From Camelimonas fluminis (GTDB taxonomy: Bacteria; Pseudomonadota; Alphaproteobacteria; Rhizobiales; Beijerinckiaceae): a stretch of 64,000 nucleotides of DNA. Shown here in pieces: positions 35,935 through 46,300 of this stretch. The position numbers and the translations under genes were made by a program. The stretch lies in contig NZ_BNCG01000015.1 of the NCBI RefSeq assembly GCF_014656355.1, positions 2,948 through 66,947 on the forward strand. Reading direction: 5' to 3'. Numbering within the stretch: the stretch's first letter is position 1; every line of letters starts with the position of its first letter. The notes under the pieces were generated by a model. The model was given only the letters and a program-made list of their open reading frames with translations, had not been told where the DNA came from and made no database searches.

Positions 35935-36402
35935 TGAGCCTGGCCCATCGCTCTTTGAGTGCGTCCGAAATGGTGGTGAGGAGTTCGCGCGCTGCACCCG
36001 TCTTGACGTCAGCGCGTTTGGGATGCGCGTCAGCCGTTTGGGCTGGCAGCCACGGCGGCCGCGTGGTCATGAACAGGGCCACGACGGCCATGCTGCGGAA
36101 ACCGGCCGGCTGCGCGACTCCCGCTCTTCAGGAGTGAAGGGTTTGAAAACAGGGTGGCGGGCGCTGCGCCCCTCGCCTCGCCATCGGCGAAGCCCGCTTT
36201 TTACGACTGATCCCGACGCGCTTCAGCGCATGCCGGATCACGGTGTCGGTCAGGGCAGGCGCGGCCCAAGCAAACCGCCAGCGCGGCGGTCAGTTGCTGT
36301 CGACCAAAAACGGGCGGCCGGAAAGTCCGCCCTGGAGAAAAGCACCCGCCTCTAACCCCGCGTCCGCCGGGGGAAACGGGTCATACCCAACGCATTCTGG
36401 CG
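35935..36402. other. Intergenic stretch, nothing recognised
   Basis: About 470 bp between the convergent MYG1 and membrane-protein genes. Open frames have no recognisable domain, and I see no repeat or RNA. Confidence 0.5.
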
Positions 36403-36840
36403 TCAGGCAACATAAAACATCGTCTTTGCCAGGATCACGATCAGCATCACATGGATGAAGACGCTGATGTGAATGAAGCGGACCTGCCGCGACCGGAGTT
36501 TGCCCCGCGCGCCCAGCGTCACGGCGGCGATGAAGTGGCCCAGCACACTGAGCGCAAGCGCGATCTTGAGCGCCAGCAGGGTGGCGAAGCCGCTGTCGAA
36601 CGGATGCGCCAGGACATCCCTGTACTGCCAGGCCATGGTGATACCGGCCGCGTAAAGCACCAGGATCACGAATGGCATCACGCGCCGCGCGCGGCGGCCG
36701 ATGGCGCTTTCCACCGCCCGCATCGCCTCGGGCCCAACTGGCCTGCCGATGGCCCCAAGAATCGTCACCTCGAAGAACACGGAGCCGACGAAAAAGATCG
36801 CGGCCAACAGATGCAAGGTAACGAGGACAAGATTTTCCAT
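36403..36840 (-). CDS. Four-helix CopD-like membrane protein
   Basis: A 145-residue integral membrane protein with four hydrophobic helices: LVTLHLLAAIFFVGSVFFEV, VMPFVILVLYAAGITMAW, LLALKIALALSVLGHFIAAV and ISVFIHVMLIVILAKTMFYV. Histidines H9, H104 and others on the helices are the pattern of CopD-like or cytochrome-b-like four-helix proteins and could bind copper or heme. Start 36840 (MENLVLV) or 36855. It lies 97 bp downstream of the Rieske-FAD oxidoreductase on the same strand, so an electron-transfer or metal role with that enzyme is possible. Confidence 0.7.
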   Translation of the reverse strand: MENLVLVTLHLLAAIFFVGSVFFEVTILGAIGRPVGPEAMRAVESAIGRRARRVMPFVILVLYAAGITMAWQYRDVLAHPFDSGFATLLALKIALALSVLGHFIAAVTLGARGKLRSRQVRFIHISVFIHVMLIVILAKTMFYVA

Positions 36841-36936
36841 GGCAGTTCCGCCCACACCGACGCCTTGCGCCCGATCCGGCGCGCGACGATCCCGTTTCCT
36901 GTTTCGACCCGGCCGCCTTTTCGGGCTGGATGCCTG

Positions 36937-38466
36937 TTACACCGCCGCGATCCCGGCCTCCATCCCTGCCTCGGCGGCAAGACTTTCCAGGTCGCGCCCC
37001 ATGGTGAGCACGGCCAGCGTTCGCTCCTCGCGTTTGTAACGCAAGGTACAGTCGCCGGCGGCGATATCGCCGTCGACCTCAATCGTATCCCACGCTTCCG
37101 CATGGCCGACATAGTTGAGGCCCAGATCGTAGTGTTGGCTCCAGAAAAAGGGCGCTCCGACATATTTGCGGCGCTCGCCCAGCATGTTTGCGGCGGCTGT
37201 CTGGCCCTGGCGCCCGGCCACCACCCAATGTTCGACGCGGATCGCCGCACCGCTGTGCGGATCGGGCCAGCGAGCGATGTCGCCTGCGGCGAAGACGCCA
37301 GGCGCACTCGTTTCCAGATAAGCGTCGACCATCACGCCACGGTCGGTCCTGAGACCGGCCGCCTCCGCCAGTTGCGCGCGCGGGCGCACCCCGACCCCCA
37401 TGACGACAAGATCGGCGGCGAGCGCCCCGCCGCCAGCAAGCTGCACCCCGGTGGCGGTGATGGCGCGCGCCGTTTCTTCAAGGTGGAAGACGACGCCGCG
37501 CTGCTCATGCAGGGCGCGGATGAAATCGCCCATTTGCGGGCCGAGAATTCGCTCCATCGGCCGCTTGCCGGGCGCCACAACATGGACGTCGAGCCCGCGT
37601 TGCCGCAGGGCCGCGGCCACTTCCAGTCCGATGAAGCTCGCCCCCATCACCACGGCGCGACCGGCGGTTTCAGCTTGCGCGATGATTGCCCGGCAGTCGG
37701 CGAACGTACGCAGCGTATGGACATGCGGCAGGTCCACCCCGGGAAGCGACAGGCGCACGGGCTCGGCCCCGGTCGCCAGCAGCAGCCGGTCATAGGCGAG
37801 CCGCGCGCCGTCGGCGAGGCGAACTTCGGAAGCGCCCACATCGATGGCGGCCACGCTCGTCGCCAGCCTGAGGTCGATGCACTGCTTTTCATAGAATGCG
37901 GAGTCGCGCAGCGGCATCCAGTCCTGCGGAGCCGCGCCGGCCAGAAAATCCTTTGAAAGATTGGGCCTGTCGACGGGCGCGTCGGCGTCGTCACTCAACA
38001 TGACGAGGCTGCCGGAATAGCCGAGGTCGCGCAATCTCTGGGCAGCCGCGAAGCCCGCCGCCCCGCCGCCGACGATGATAATCCGTGATGGCGCTGAACC
38101 GCCAGGCAACGCGCGTCCAGGGGCCGGCTTCTTCTTGCCAACCATGATCCTCCCCAGCCGCCGCTCCACCGCCCAGCAACTGACTGGAGCCAGGGCCGGC
38201 GCCGCGACAGCCTCGCCGGTGCGGAGGTCGAAACGCGCATGGTGCCAGGGGCAGCGGATCGTCCCTCCCACCACCAGCCCACTGGCCAGAGGTCCACTGT
38301 AGTGCGTGCACTCCGCGCTGATGGCGAAGATCTCTTCGCCGCGGCGCACCAGCAGAACGGACTGGCCTTCGAACTGGCCGACGAGCATGCCGCCATCGGC
38401 AAGTTCTGCTTCAGCGACCCCTCTGGCCAGATCGGGGAGATCCGGATTTTCCTGATGCTCAGCCAT
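36937..38466 (-). CDS. Rieske-FAD oxidoreductase (AIFM3-like)
   Basis: A 509-residue fusion of a Rieske ferredoxin and a pyridine-nucleotide-disulfide-type reductase. Residues 15-110 hold the [2Fe-2S] ligands C53-x-H55 (CTHYSG) and C72-x2-H75 (CPWHHARFD). The FAD motif IIIVGGGAAGFAAAQRL begins at about residue 129, the NAD motif VVMGASFIGLEVAAAL is in the middle, and the FAD-ribityl segment APGVFAAGDIARWPD is near 385. The same architecture occurs in AIFM3 and in some ferredoxin reductases. The start at 38466 has GGAGGATGAA directly upstream; the frame to 38526 is Arg-rich and unlikely. It may pass electrons from NADH to an unknown acceptor; operon with the downstream membrane protein. Confidence 0.93.
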   Translation of the reverse strand: MAEHQENPDLPDLARGVAEAELADGGMLVGQFEGQSVLLVRRGEEIFAISAECTHYSGPLASGLVVGGTIRCPWHHARFDLRTGEAVAAPALAPVSCWAVERRLGRIMVGKKKPAPGRALPGGSAPSRIIIVGGGAAGFAAAQRLRDLGYSGSLVMLSDDADAPVDRPNLSKDFLAGAAPQDWMPLRDSAFYEKQCIDLRLATSVAAIDVGASEVRLADGARLAYDRLLLATGAEPVRLSLPGVDLPHVHTLRTFADCRAIIAQAETAGRAVVMGASFIGLEVAAALRQRGLDVHVVAPGKRPMERILGPQMGDFIRALHEQRGVVFHLEETARAITATGVQLAGGGALAADLVVMGVGVRPRAQLAEAAGLRTDRGVMVDAYLETSAPGVFAAGDIARWPDPHSGAAIRVEHWVVAGRQGQTAAANMLGERRKYVGAPFFWSQHYDLGLNYVGHAEAWDTIEVDGDIAAGDCTLRYKREERTLAVLTMGRDLESLAAEAGMEAGIAAV

Positions 38467-38855
38467 TTCATCCTCCACATCATGCCAGCGTTTTTCCGTG
38501 CGACGTTTACGCCGCCGGCGCCGCAATACTGATCAGGACAGTTCCGCCATCACCGCCTTCCGCATGGCCGGATTGGCCTGTATCCGTTGCTGGAAACGCT
38601 GGCCCCTCCCCAGGCTCGACGCCAACCTTCTCCGACCGGTTCGCCAGAAGAACAGACAGGCGTCGGCGATGGAGCGGCTTCCGGCGACCCGGCAGACTGG
38701 CCGCCGTCAACTCCGTGCACCCCGCCCCGCAAGGCAAACACTCAACTTCGTCGGAACCGACGATAGCGCTGACGCCCCCGATCGGTAGGCTTGAACCCGA
38801 AACTGCGCCTGAACCGGGCAAGCAGCAAGACGAATAAAGAGAACGGGACAACAAC
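38467..38855. other. Intergenic stretch, nothing recognised
   Basis: About 390 bp between divergent genes for the oxidoreductase and the esterase. No domain-like frame or clear symmetry was found; promoters for both genes must lie here. Confidence 0.5.
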
Positions 38856-40169
38856 ATGAGCGGTCATATGGGAGGGAACGTCGCGCAGATCGGTCATATT
38901 CTGACAACTGAGAGCGGCATGCCAAAGACAAGACGGGCTTCAGAACCGGACCGCGAATCCCGGCTGCTGCTCCACGCCGTGAACGGGGCCTTTCCGCTCG
39001 CCGGACGCGCCATCAATCGCGAGCGTGTCTCGTCATTCCGCCGCGCCTTCTCGACCATGGCGTCGACCTTCGGTCGCCGCATCCCCTTGGCTGGTCTGGC
39101 GGAGCGCCAGATCCGCGGGCCAGACGGCAACGCCATCCCACTGCGCATCTATACGCCCGACGGCCCGCCCGGCCTGAAGCCCGCATTCCTGTGGTGTCAC
39201 GGCGGCGCTTTTGTCGTTGGCGATCTCAACACCAGCGACAGCATTTGCCGGGCCATTGCCCGCGCCTCTGGAGCCATTGTTATATCCGTGCGCTACCGCC
39301 TGGCGCCGGAGCATGACCTTTACGCAGGTCGCGAAGATTTTCTGGCGGCCCTGAACTGGGTCCACAAGAATGCCGAAACACTCGGCATCGACGGCAACCG
39401 CCTTGGCGTTGGCGGCGACAGTGCTGGCGGCAACATCAGCGCCGCCGTGGCCCAGGAGAATATCCGCAGGGGCGGCCCGCGGCTCAGCCTGCAGGCGCTG
39501 GTCTATCCCGCGACCAATCTGGCGACGAGTTTCGCTTCAAAAGACGAAAACGCCGAAGGCTATCTGCTCACCGCCAATTTCATCGACTCGGTCGGCCCAT
39601 TGGTCGAACGTGGCGAAGATCCGACGGATCCGTGGCTGTCGCCAGCTCATGCAGTCAGCCTGGCCGGACTGCCCCCGGCGGTGATCATCACGGCGGGCTT
39701 TGACCCAATCCGTGACGACGGCCTGTTTTACGCAGCGCAACTGCGCAGGGCTGGCGTTCCGGTGGAGTTGCTGCATTATCCAGGCCAGTTCCACGGCTTC
39801 TTCAACTTCGACGCCTTGCTGGGCGCGGCGCGCGACGCCCAGGAGCGGGTTGGCGTCGCGTTGCGCGATGCCTTCGCTGCCGAGCCGGCGCCAAACCGGA
39901 CGATCGAAATCGCCGACCACCGTCCGTGGCTTGATGCGCGCCTGTCAAAGGACCTGATTACCGGCGCCATGCTGGCTGGCCGTTCGGTCCGGCAATGGAA
40001 CAGCCATGTGTTGCGCAGCCTCTCGCCAGAGACGGCATACGCCGCCGCCAACCTGTTGCGCCCCTTCTGGGCGCCGGCAGCCATGGCGCGACGCACCATC
40101 TCGGGCTACATCAACGCTCTGAACGCCCAGCAGAGTTACCCACCCCAGGCGGGAACCCCCTCCGCCTGA
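38856..40169 (+). CDS. Alpha/beta hydrolase, hormone-sensitive-lipase (HSL) type
   Basis: A 437-residue esterase/lipase. The oxyanion motif HGG is in AFLWCHGGAFVVGD, the nucleophile S189 in GVGGDSAGGNISAA (G-D-S-A-G-G), the acid Asp in ITAGFDPIRDDGLFY and the His in YPGQFHGFFNFD. These place it in the bacterial HSL family that hydrolyses short- to medium-chain esters. A C-terminal extension of about 80 residues beyond the fold has unknown role. ATG 38856 follows GAGAACGGGA; M22 is an alternative. No signal peptide, so cytoplasmic. Single gene. Confidence 0.92.
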   Translation: MSGHMGGNVAQIGHILTTESGMPKTRRASEPDRESRLLLHAVNGAFPLAGRAINRERVSSFRRAFSTMASTFGRRIPLAGLAERQIRGPDGNAIPLRIYTPDGPPGLKPAFLWCHGGAFVVGDLNTSDSICRAIARASGAIVISVRYRLAPEHDLYAGREDFLAALNWVHKNAETLGIDGNRLGVGGDSAGGNISAAVAQENIRRGGPRLSLQALVYPATNLATSFASKDENAEGYLLTANFIDSVGPLVERGEDPTDPWLSPAHAVSLAGLPPAVIITAGFDPIRDDGLFYAAQLRRAGVPVELLHYPGQFHGFFNFDALLGAARDAQERVGVALRDAFAAEPAPNRTIEIADHRPWLDARLSKDLITGAMLAGRSVRQWNSHVLRSLSPETAYAAANLLRPFWAPAAMARRTISGYINALNAQQSYPPQAGTPSA

Positions 40170-40335
40170 CCTTGCAGCGATCAGGCGGGCTTCGATTGAC
40201 GCCGATTGGTTACAAAATCCGGCGCGCAGGCGGATAGCCGCGATTTTTGTTCTGTCCGCGCATCGAAACGTAATTGCGCGGATCGGCCGCCTTCCGGAGC
40301 TTTTCGCGACGAGAATGCGCCAAATTAAGATGATG

Positions 40336-40375
40336 GAGCAGTTTTGGTGAACTGGTTTTCACCGAAACTGCTCTA
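40336..40375 (-). repeat. Palindromic hairpin repeat at autotransporter stop
   Basis: GAGCAGTTTTGGTGAA (40336 onward) pairs with TTCACCGAAACTGCTC (to 40373), giving a long near-perfect stem around a short CTGGTT loop. The arms GAGCAGTTT and AAACTGCTC are shared with the hairpin of repeat copy A. The minus-strand TAG at 40375-40373 is the stop of the autotransporter gene. No clear T-tract follows, so it is called a repeat; it could still act as a terminator or mRNA-stabilising structure. Confidence 0.75.
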
Positions 40376-43300
40376 GAAATGGATGGCGGCGCGAACCCCG
40401 GCGCGATGGCTGAGATAGTCCTTGCCGATCTGCGCCTTGTATTCGCCACGCAATTCGAAGCCGCCTTTCCTGAAAAACTGTACGCCGGCGCCGACGTCAA
40501 GAAGATAGCGCGGCAGTTCGCTGGTCGAGGTGAAGCCAGGCCCCTCGCTGAAGCCGTCAACAAAGCTGGCGCGGGTGCTGAGGCCGGTGTCCGACAACCA
40601 GGTCGCCCCGAGGCTGACGTAAGGGCGCAGCCATGAGCCAGGCTCCAGATCCGCGCGAACGCCCAGCTCCACCGCCGGGCTCACCGCCACCGTCCACTCT
40701 CGCAGTGGCGCGATCTTCATGGTCGCGCCGACGCCCTCGGTGACATAGCCGGGCATCCGCGTGTGAATGACATCGACATCAAGATACGGGCGCAGATACC
40801 AGCCGTCGAAGGCAAATTCATAGGCCGCCCGCCCGCGCGCGCCGAATGTCCACGCATGGGTGTCGACCTTGTTCATCCACTGTTCGTCATCAATGGCGAA
40901 AGACGTTCTGACGTCCTGCGAGGCAAACCCGGCGTGCAGAACGGCGGCGAAATACCAGGCCCCGACCTGGTGCTTCAGGGCGACCGAGACGTCGCCGCCC
41001 TGGCCGCGGTACTTCGTGGCCATGTCGCTGGATTGCATCATGTCGACATTGTATGCGGCGCTGGCGCCAAGGAACCAGTTGGGAGCCAGCTCCCACTGGC
41101 CGCCCACCTGGTAGCTGAGACTGTCCTGGCGGTAGCCATCCGTGGTTGACGTGTTGAACAACATCGTGCGTCCACCCGTGACGGCGCCCCAGACACACTG
41201 GTTTTCATTGATCATTGCGCCGCCATCCACGAACACCGGACAACTGAGCGCACGCCCCATGGAGCCGCGCGCGCTGACCGTCTGCGCCGCCGCCGGCTGC
41301 TGCCTGCCTTCGGGCGACAGTCTGTCAATGGCGTTCATGTATTCAGTTGCTGAACCGGCATTGGCCAGCGCAGCGAAGATCTGGGATTGCGCCATAGCCT
41401 CCGGATGAGAGGCCGAATCCCAGCCCTTCTGCAGCGCCATGATCATTGCCAGTTCCGTCTGGGTGAGCGGCGCACCGCCGGTCGCGCCCTGGAAATCGGC
41501 CTTGGGCTGGATAATCAGCCGGTTGCCACTGTCGAGAAACGACCAGGAAACCGGGCCAGCCTGAGGTTGGGCCAGTGAGGCTGAGCTGCGCCCTGTCAGC
41601 CACTGGGCCTCAATGACCGACAGCGGCGTTTTTGTCAGCCGCTCGCCAACGCGGGGCTGAATGCGCAACCCGTCAATGTGCACCTGGCTGGCCTGGATAT
41701 AGTCCGCCGACACCACGTTGCTGCCTGCGGGCCTGTCGACGTCGACATTCATGACGCCGCCGAGATTCACTTTGGTCTGGTCCGAAAACCAGGCCTTGCC
41801 GAGCGTTCCGACGCCGCCGACCTCAAGCGCGCCCCTGTTGATGAAGGCGCCGTCGGCGCCAAGGTTGACCCGCGACAACAGACCCTCGCCGTAGCCGAAC
41901 ACCATCGCGCGGCCGCCGCCCGTGTCAAAAACAGCGCCGGCTTCGTTGACGAAACGGCTGCCGCCGCCGTCATCGGCGATATCGACCCCGCCTGTCAGCC
42001 GGCCCCGGTTGGAGATGCTCATCGGCGCGCCATAGCCGAGGATGGCCTGACCGGACAGGGCGCTGACCTGCGACCCCGCTTCCAGGATTACCGTGGTGCG
42101 GCCGCCATCGACGCGTATGGCCGCGCCATTGGCGGAGCCACCCTGAATAACGCCGGTATGGCGGATAAGGTTATAGTGCTCCGGGCGCGAACGCTCGATA
42201 TCAATGGAGCCGTCAGCCTTTTGTACGCCGTTCTGTACGAAAATGCCGTAAGCGTTGCGACCGGTAGCGACAATATCGCCGACGGTCTGGATGCTGATGT
42301 GGCCTCCCCGCCCTTCTTCACGCTCGGCGTGCTTGCCGTAAACTTTCCATGGCGCGTCAGTACGATCGCCGAACTCACTGACGCCAAAAGGAAAACGCGT
42401 GGCGGCGTTGGAGGCGCGCGGTTCGCTCCACTGGTTGATGTTGTAGCCATACCCGCCGCCGCCGCCGAGGCTCTGCACGAAGACGCCGTGAGCGCTGGCT
42501 CCCGTTGTGTGGATGCTGAGACGCGCGGCGTTATCCAGCATGTCGATCGCAACGGTTCCGCCGTCGACCGATTGCCGGGGCGAAAACAGACTGTCGGGAA
42601 GCAGGATTTCCTCGAACACCCGCTTGTATCCGACCTGCGGATTGCGGACGCTCCAGCCGCCGTTGCCCGAGCCGGCGTAGCCGCCGCCGCCGCCGATCGA
42701 CTGGGCGAACACGCCCATGGCGCCGTCGCCGGTCGTGGTGATATTGGCATGACCACCAAATGTAATGTTGATGTCGCCGCCCTTGCCGCGCGCGCCGCCC
42801 GATGCGCCCAGCACAGCGTTGCGGGTTGCATGGCCGCCAGCTCCGGCGTCGGCGCCAAAACCGCCGCCGCCACCGATCGACTGGGCGAACAGGCCGATCG
42901 CGCCATGTCCGGTGGTCTCGATGGTCCCAAACTGGTGCACGCGCACCGCGCCGCCATCGCCGCCTCGACCACCACGGCCGCCGATGCTGGCGGTAAGCGA
43001 CAGCGGTGGGATCACCGAATTCCAGTCCATTTCGGCCTTGCCGCCGCCGGTCTGGCCAAGCGTGCCCAGATTGAAGTCCTTGAGCAGGTCGTTGGCGAGC
43101 CTGAGCACCTCCAGCTCTTCCTGCGAACCGGCGATATTGTCGACCGAAAGCGGCGACTTGCGCTCGACGAAATAGGCGCCGCCTCCGCCGCCGACCGATT
43201 GCGCCACAAGGCCGTGAGCTTCCTTGCCCTGGGTTCTGATGGTTCCTGAATTGGTCACGACGACATCCTTGCCATCGGACCAGGAGGAGCCGGAGCCGCC

Positions 43301-46300
43301 CATGTTGACTGTGGCGCTCACCGTGCCGATGGCGTCGGTATTGACGGCGCCGCCCGCAAGTCCGCCGCCGCCGCCAATACTCTGGGCCAGCACGCCGAAC
43401 GATGCGACGCCACGGGTTTCGATCAGGCCGCCGTTGTTGACGGTCACGCCGCCGCCAGAGCCGCCCGAACCGCCGGAGCCTCCGACGTTCATCTGGATAT
43501 TGTACCAGTTTGCGCCCGAGGTGACGGCGCCGCCGCCGGAACCTCCGCCGCCGCCAACGCTCTGGGCAAACATGCCATAGGAGACCGGGCCATGCGTGAT
43601 GATCGTCCCGTCATTCCGGACGTTCACCGCGCCGCCGGCTCCGCCATCGCCGCCCGACCCGCCGATGGACAGGTTCAGGGCAACCGTCGCCTTCGTCGGG
43701 GTGACCTTTCCGACGACCTCCTTGAGAGCGCCTTTCAGGCCATCGGTCAGCTTCTCCATGATATAATTCAGCGCGCCGGTTTTGGCCGCCTCATAGATGG
43801 CCACGCTCACGAAGTCCCTCACGGGAACTTCGGGGATCAGCGGCTTGCCTTCCTTGAGATTGATCTCGTTCTGCTTGCGGATTTTTTCATTCTGCCTGAT
43901 GGCGTCCTTCGCGGAACTCCATCCTGATTTGACGATCGTCAGGACAGTCTTGGCCTGCCCCAGACGCTCCTGCGTCGGGCTCTTCTTGTCCAGCAGTCCG
44001 GCTTCGGCGCGGGCGATGTCGGGATTGCCGAACTGGCCGCTGGCGCGCTTGTTGATCTTGATCAGATCGTCCGCGAGCTGCAGCACGGCGTCCGTCGCTT
44101 CAATGCCAGAGCCCAGCGAGGGGCCGCTTTTGGCCTTTGCCGCGAGGGCGCCGCCATCGCCGCCGCCGCCGCCGACGCTTTGGGCAAAAATACCCGCGGA
44201 ACCGCCATCATGTGTCTCGATGCGACCGCTGCGGGCGTTGACCACGTTGACGACGCCGCCATTGCCGCCGGAGCCGCCGGAGCCGCCGATATTGAGACTG
44301 CTGGAACGCTCCGACGTTCCAAGGCTGAGAAAGCCGCCGCCAGAGCCGCCGCCGCCGCCGATGCTCTGGGCCAGAATCCCGCGTGCATTCTCGCCGTGGG
44401 TCGTCACCGACCCTTCGTTGCTCACCAGCGTCAGGCCGCCCGAGCCGCCGCGGCCGCCTGAACCGCCGATAGCCAGGCGCACTGACCACGTGTCAGCTAT
44501 CGGCACGCCGTCCTGCACGATCGTCGAGACATATCCCTGATTGGAAACGCCCTTGGCGGCGCTGGCCGAACCGGCTCCGCCGTCGCCGCCGCCGCCGCCG
44601 ATGCTCTGGGCCAGAATGCCGGTGGCGAACCTGCCGTGGGTGGTGATCGCATTCACATTGGCGATGCTCGCAAGGCCGCCGGAGCCACCCCCTTTGGCCG
44701 AGCCGCCGAGGCTGAAGGCAAGCGAGAAATTTTTGGTGAAGCCAATAACGTCGGCCACCGCCGCCGCTGCGCCAGCGGCGCCGCCGCCGCCGCCAATGCT
44801 GCCGGCATAGACGCCATAGGCCTTCTCGCCCCAGGTTTCGACGCCCGCGCGATTGTAGACCGAGACATCGCCGCCGGCGCCGCCCGCGCCGCCATCGCCG
44901 CCCATGGCAAACGACAGGGCCAGCGCCGGATAAGGCGGCGGCGCAATTGCGAAGGCATAGGCGCTGGCGTTTCCAGCCTTGCCGCCGCCGCCGCCGACGC
45001 TGCGCGCCTCCACGCCATGGGCTTCCATACCCTTTGTCGTGATATTCGAGCCGTTCTCGACAAACACGGCCCCGCCGTCGCCGCCCATGCCGCCGTTGCC
45101 GCCGATCGCCACGGACACCGCCGCGAACACGCCCGCCGTCGATGTGTTGGCCGAGCCGCCCGCGCCGCCGCCGCCGCCGACGCTCTGGGCCACGATGCCG
45201 CTGGCGAGACGCCCCGTGGTCGTGATCGATGGCGCCGCAAGGCCGCCTGGAGGCAGGGTGGACGTAACGTTGACAAAGCCGCCCGAGCCGCCGCCGCCGC
45301 CATCGCCGCCTGCTGAATAGCCCAGCAAAATATTGAGTACGCTGCTGGATGAGCCGCCACCGCCGCCGCCGCCGCCGACGGACTGCGCCAACACGCCGAA
45401 GGCGCTCTCGCCTTCAGTTGAGATCATCCCGTTCTGGGCGAGGAGCACCGCACCGCCGGAGCCGCCGGAACCGCCCTCTCCGCCCTTGCCCGCAGGAAAA
45501 AATGCGTTGGAGCTGCCGCCGCCAGCGCCGCCGCCGGAACTTGCCCCCGGCGTATAGCTGCTGCGCTGGAAGGCATTGACCGCGCCGCCGCCGCCAAGCG
45601 ATTGGGCGACAACGCCGATGGCGCCCTTGCCATGCGTGACGACTGAACCGCTATTCACCACCTCGACGGAGCCGCCATTGCCAGCGGCGCCTCCATCGCC
45701 GCCGCTACGCCCGCCCCAGGCCGAAGCGCCGTTACCGCCGGACCCGCCAATGGACCACGCGGCGAGGCCAAATGAGTAATTGCCGAACGTGGTGATCTCG
45801 CCAGCCTGCAGCACGTTGACCGCGCCGCCATGCGCCGCATCGCCGCCCTTGCCGCCGCCTGAGCCGACATTCCCGCTGACCATGGCAAGTTGCCGTCCGC
45901 CACGGCCGCCGACCGACTGCGCCAGCACGCCCGTGGACGCCTCGCCCTGGGTGGTGATCGCGCCATGATTGCTGAACGTAACCGTCCCCCCATTGCCGGC
46001 CCCTGGCAGCACCCGCTGATAGGTGCCGCCATCCATGCCGGCGCCGCCGACGGATTCGGCGATGACGCCAGGGGCCCAGCCACCCTTCGTCGACACGCGG
46101 GCGGCCGGACCGATGGTTACGGCTACAGAGCCGCCGGCCGCGCCCGGAAACAGATAGGCGTCACGGGCGTCGATGCCGACCGGCCAGGCGCCAATGGCGC
46201 GGATCGCCTCCGGGGAGCGGTTGCGTCCGGTCTGTCCGCCTGCGGACGTCGCCCAGACGCCGCCAAAATGATCGCCAGATGTTGAAACAACGCCCTGCAC

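Noticed and set aside
40336-40375. Autotransporter 3' hairpin as a classical rho-independent terminator
   Set aside because: The stem is strong but no run of T follows on the minus strand, and its arms match the interspersed repeat family, so it was recorded as a repeat.
41678-43249. Long plus-strand frames opposite the autotransporter, some Pro-rich
   Set aside because: They are the complement of Gly-Gly-rich repeat codons and have no start signals or domains.
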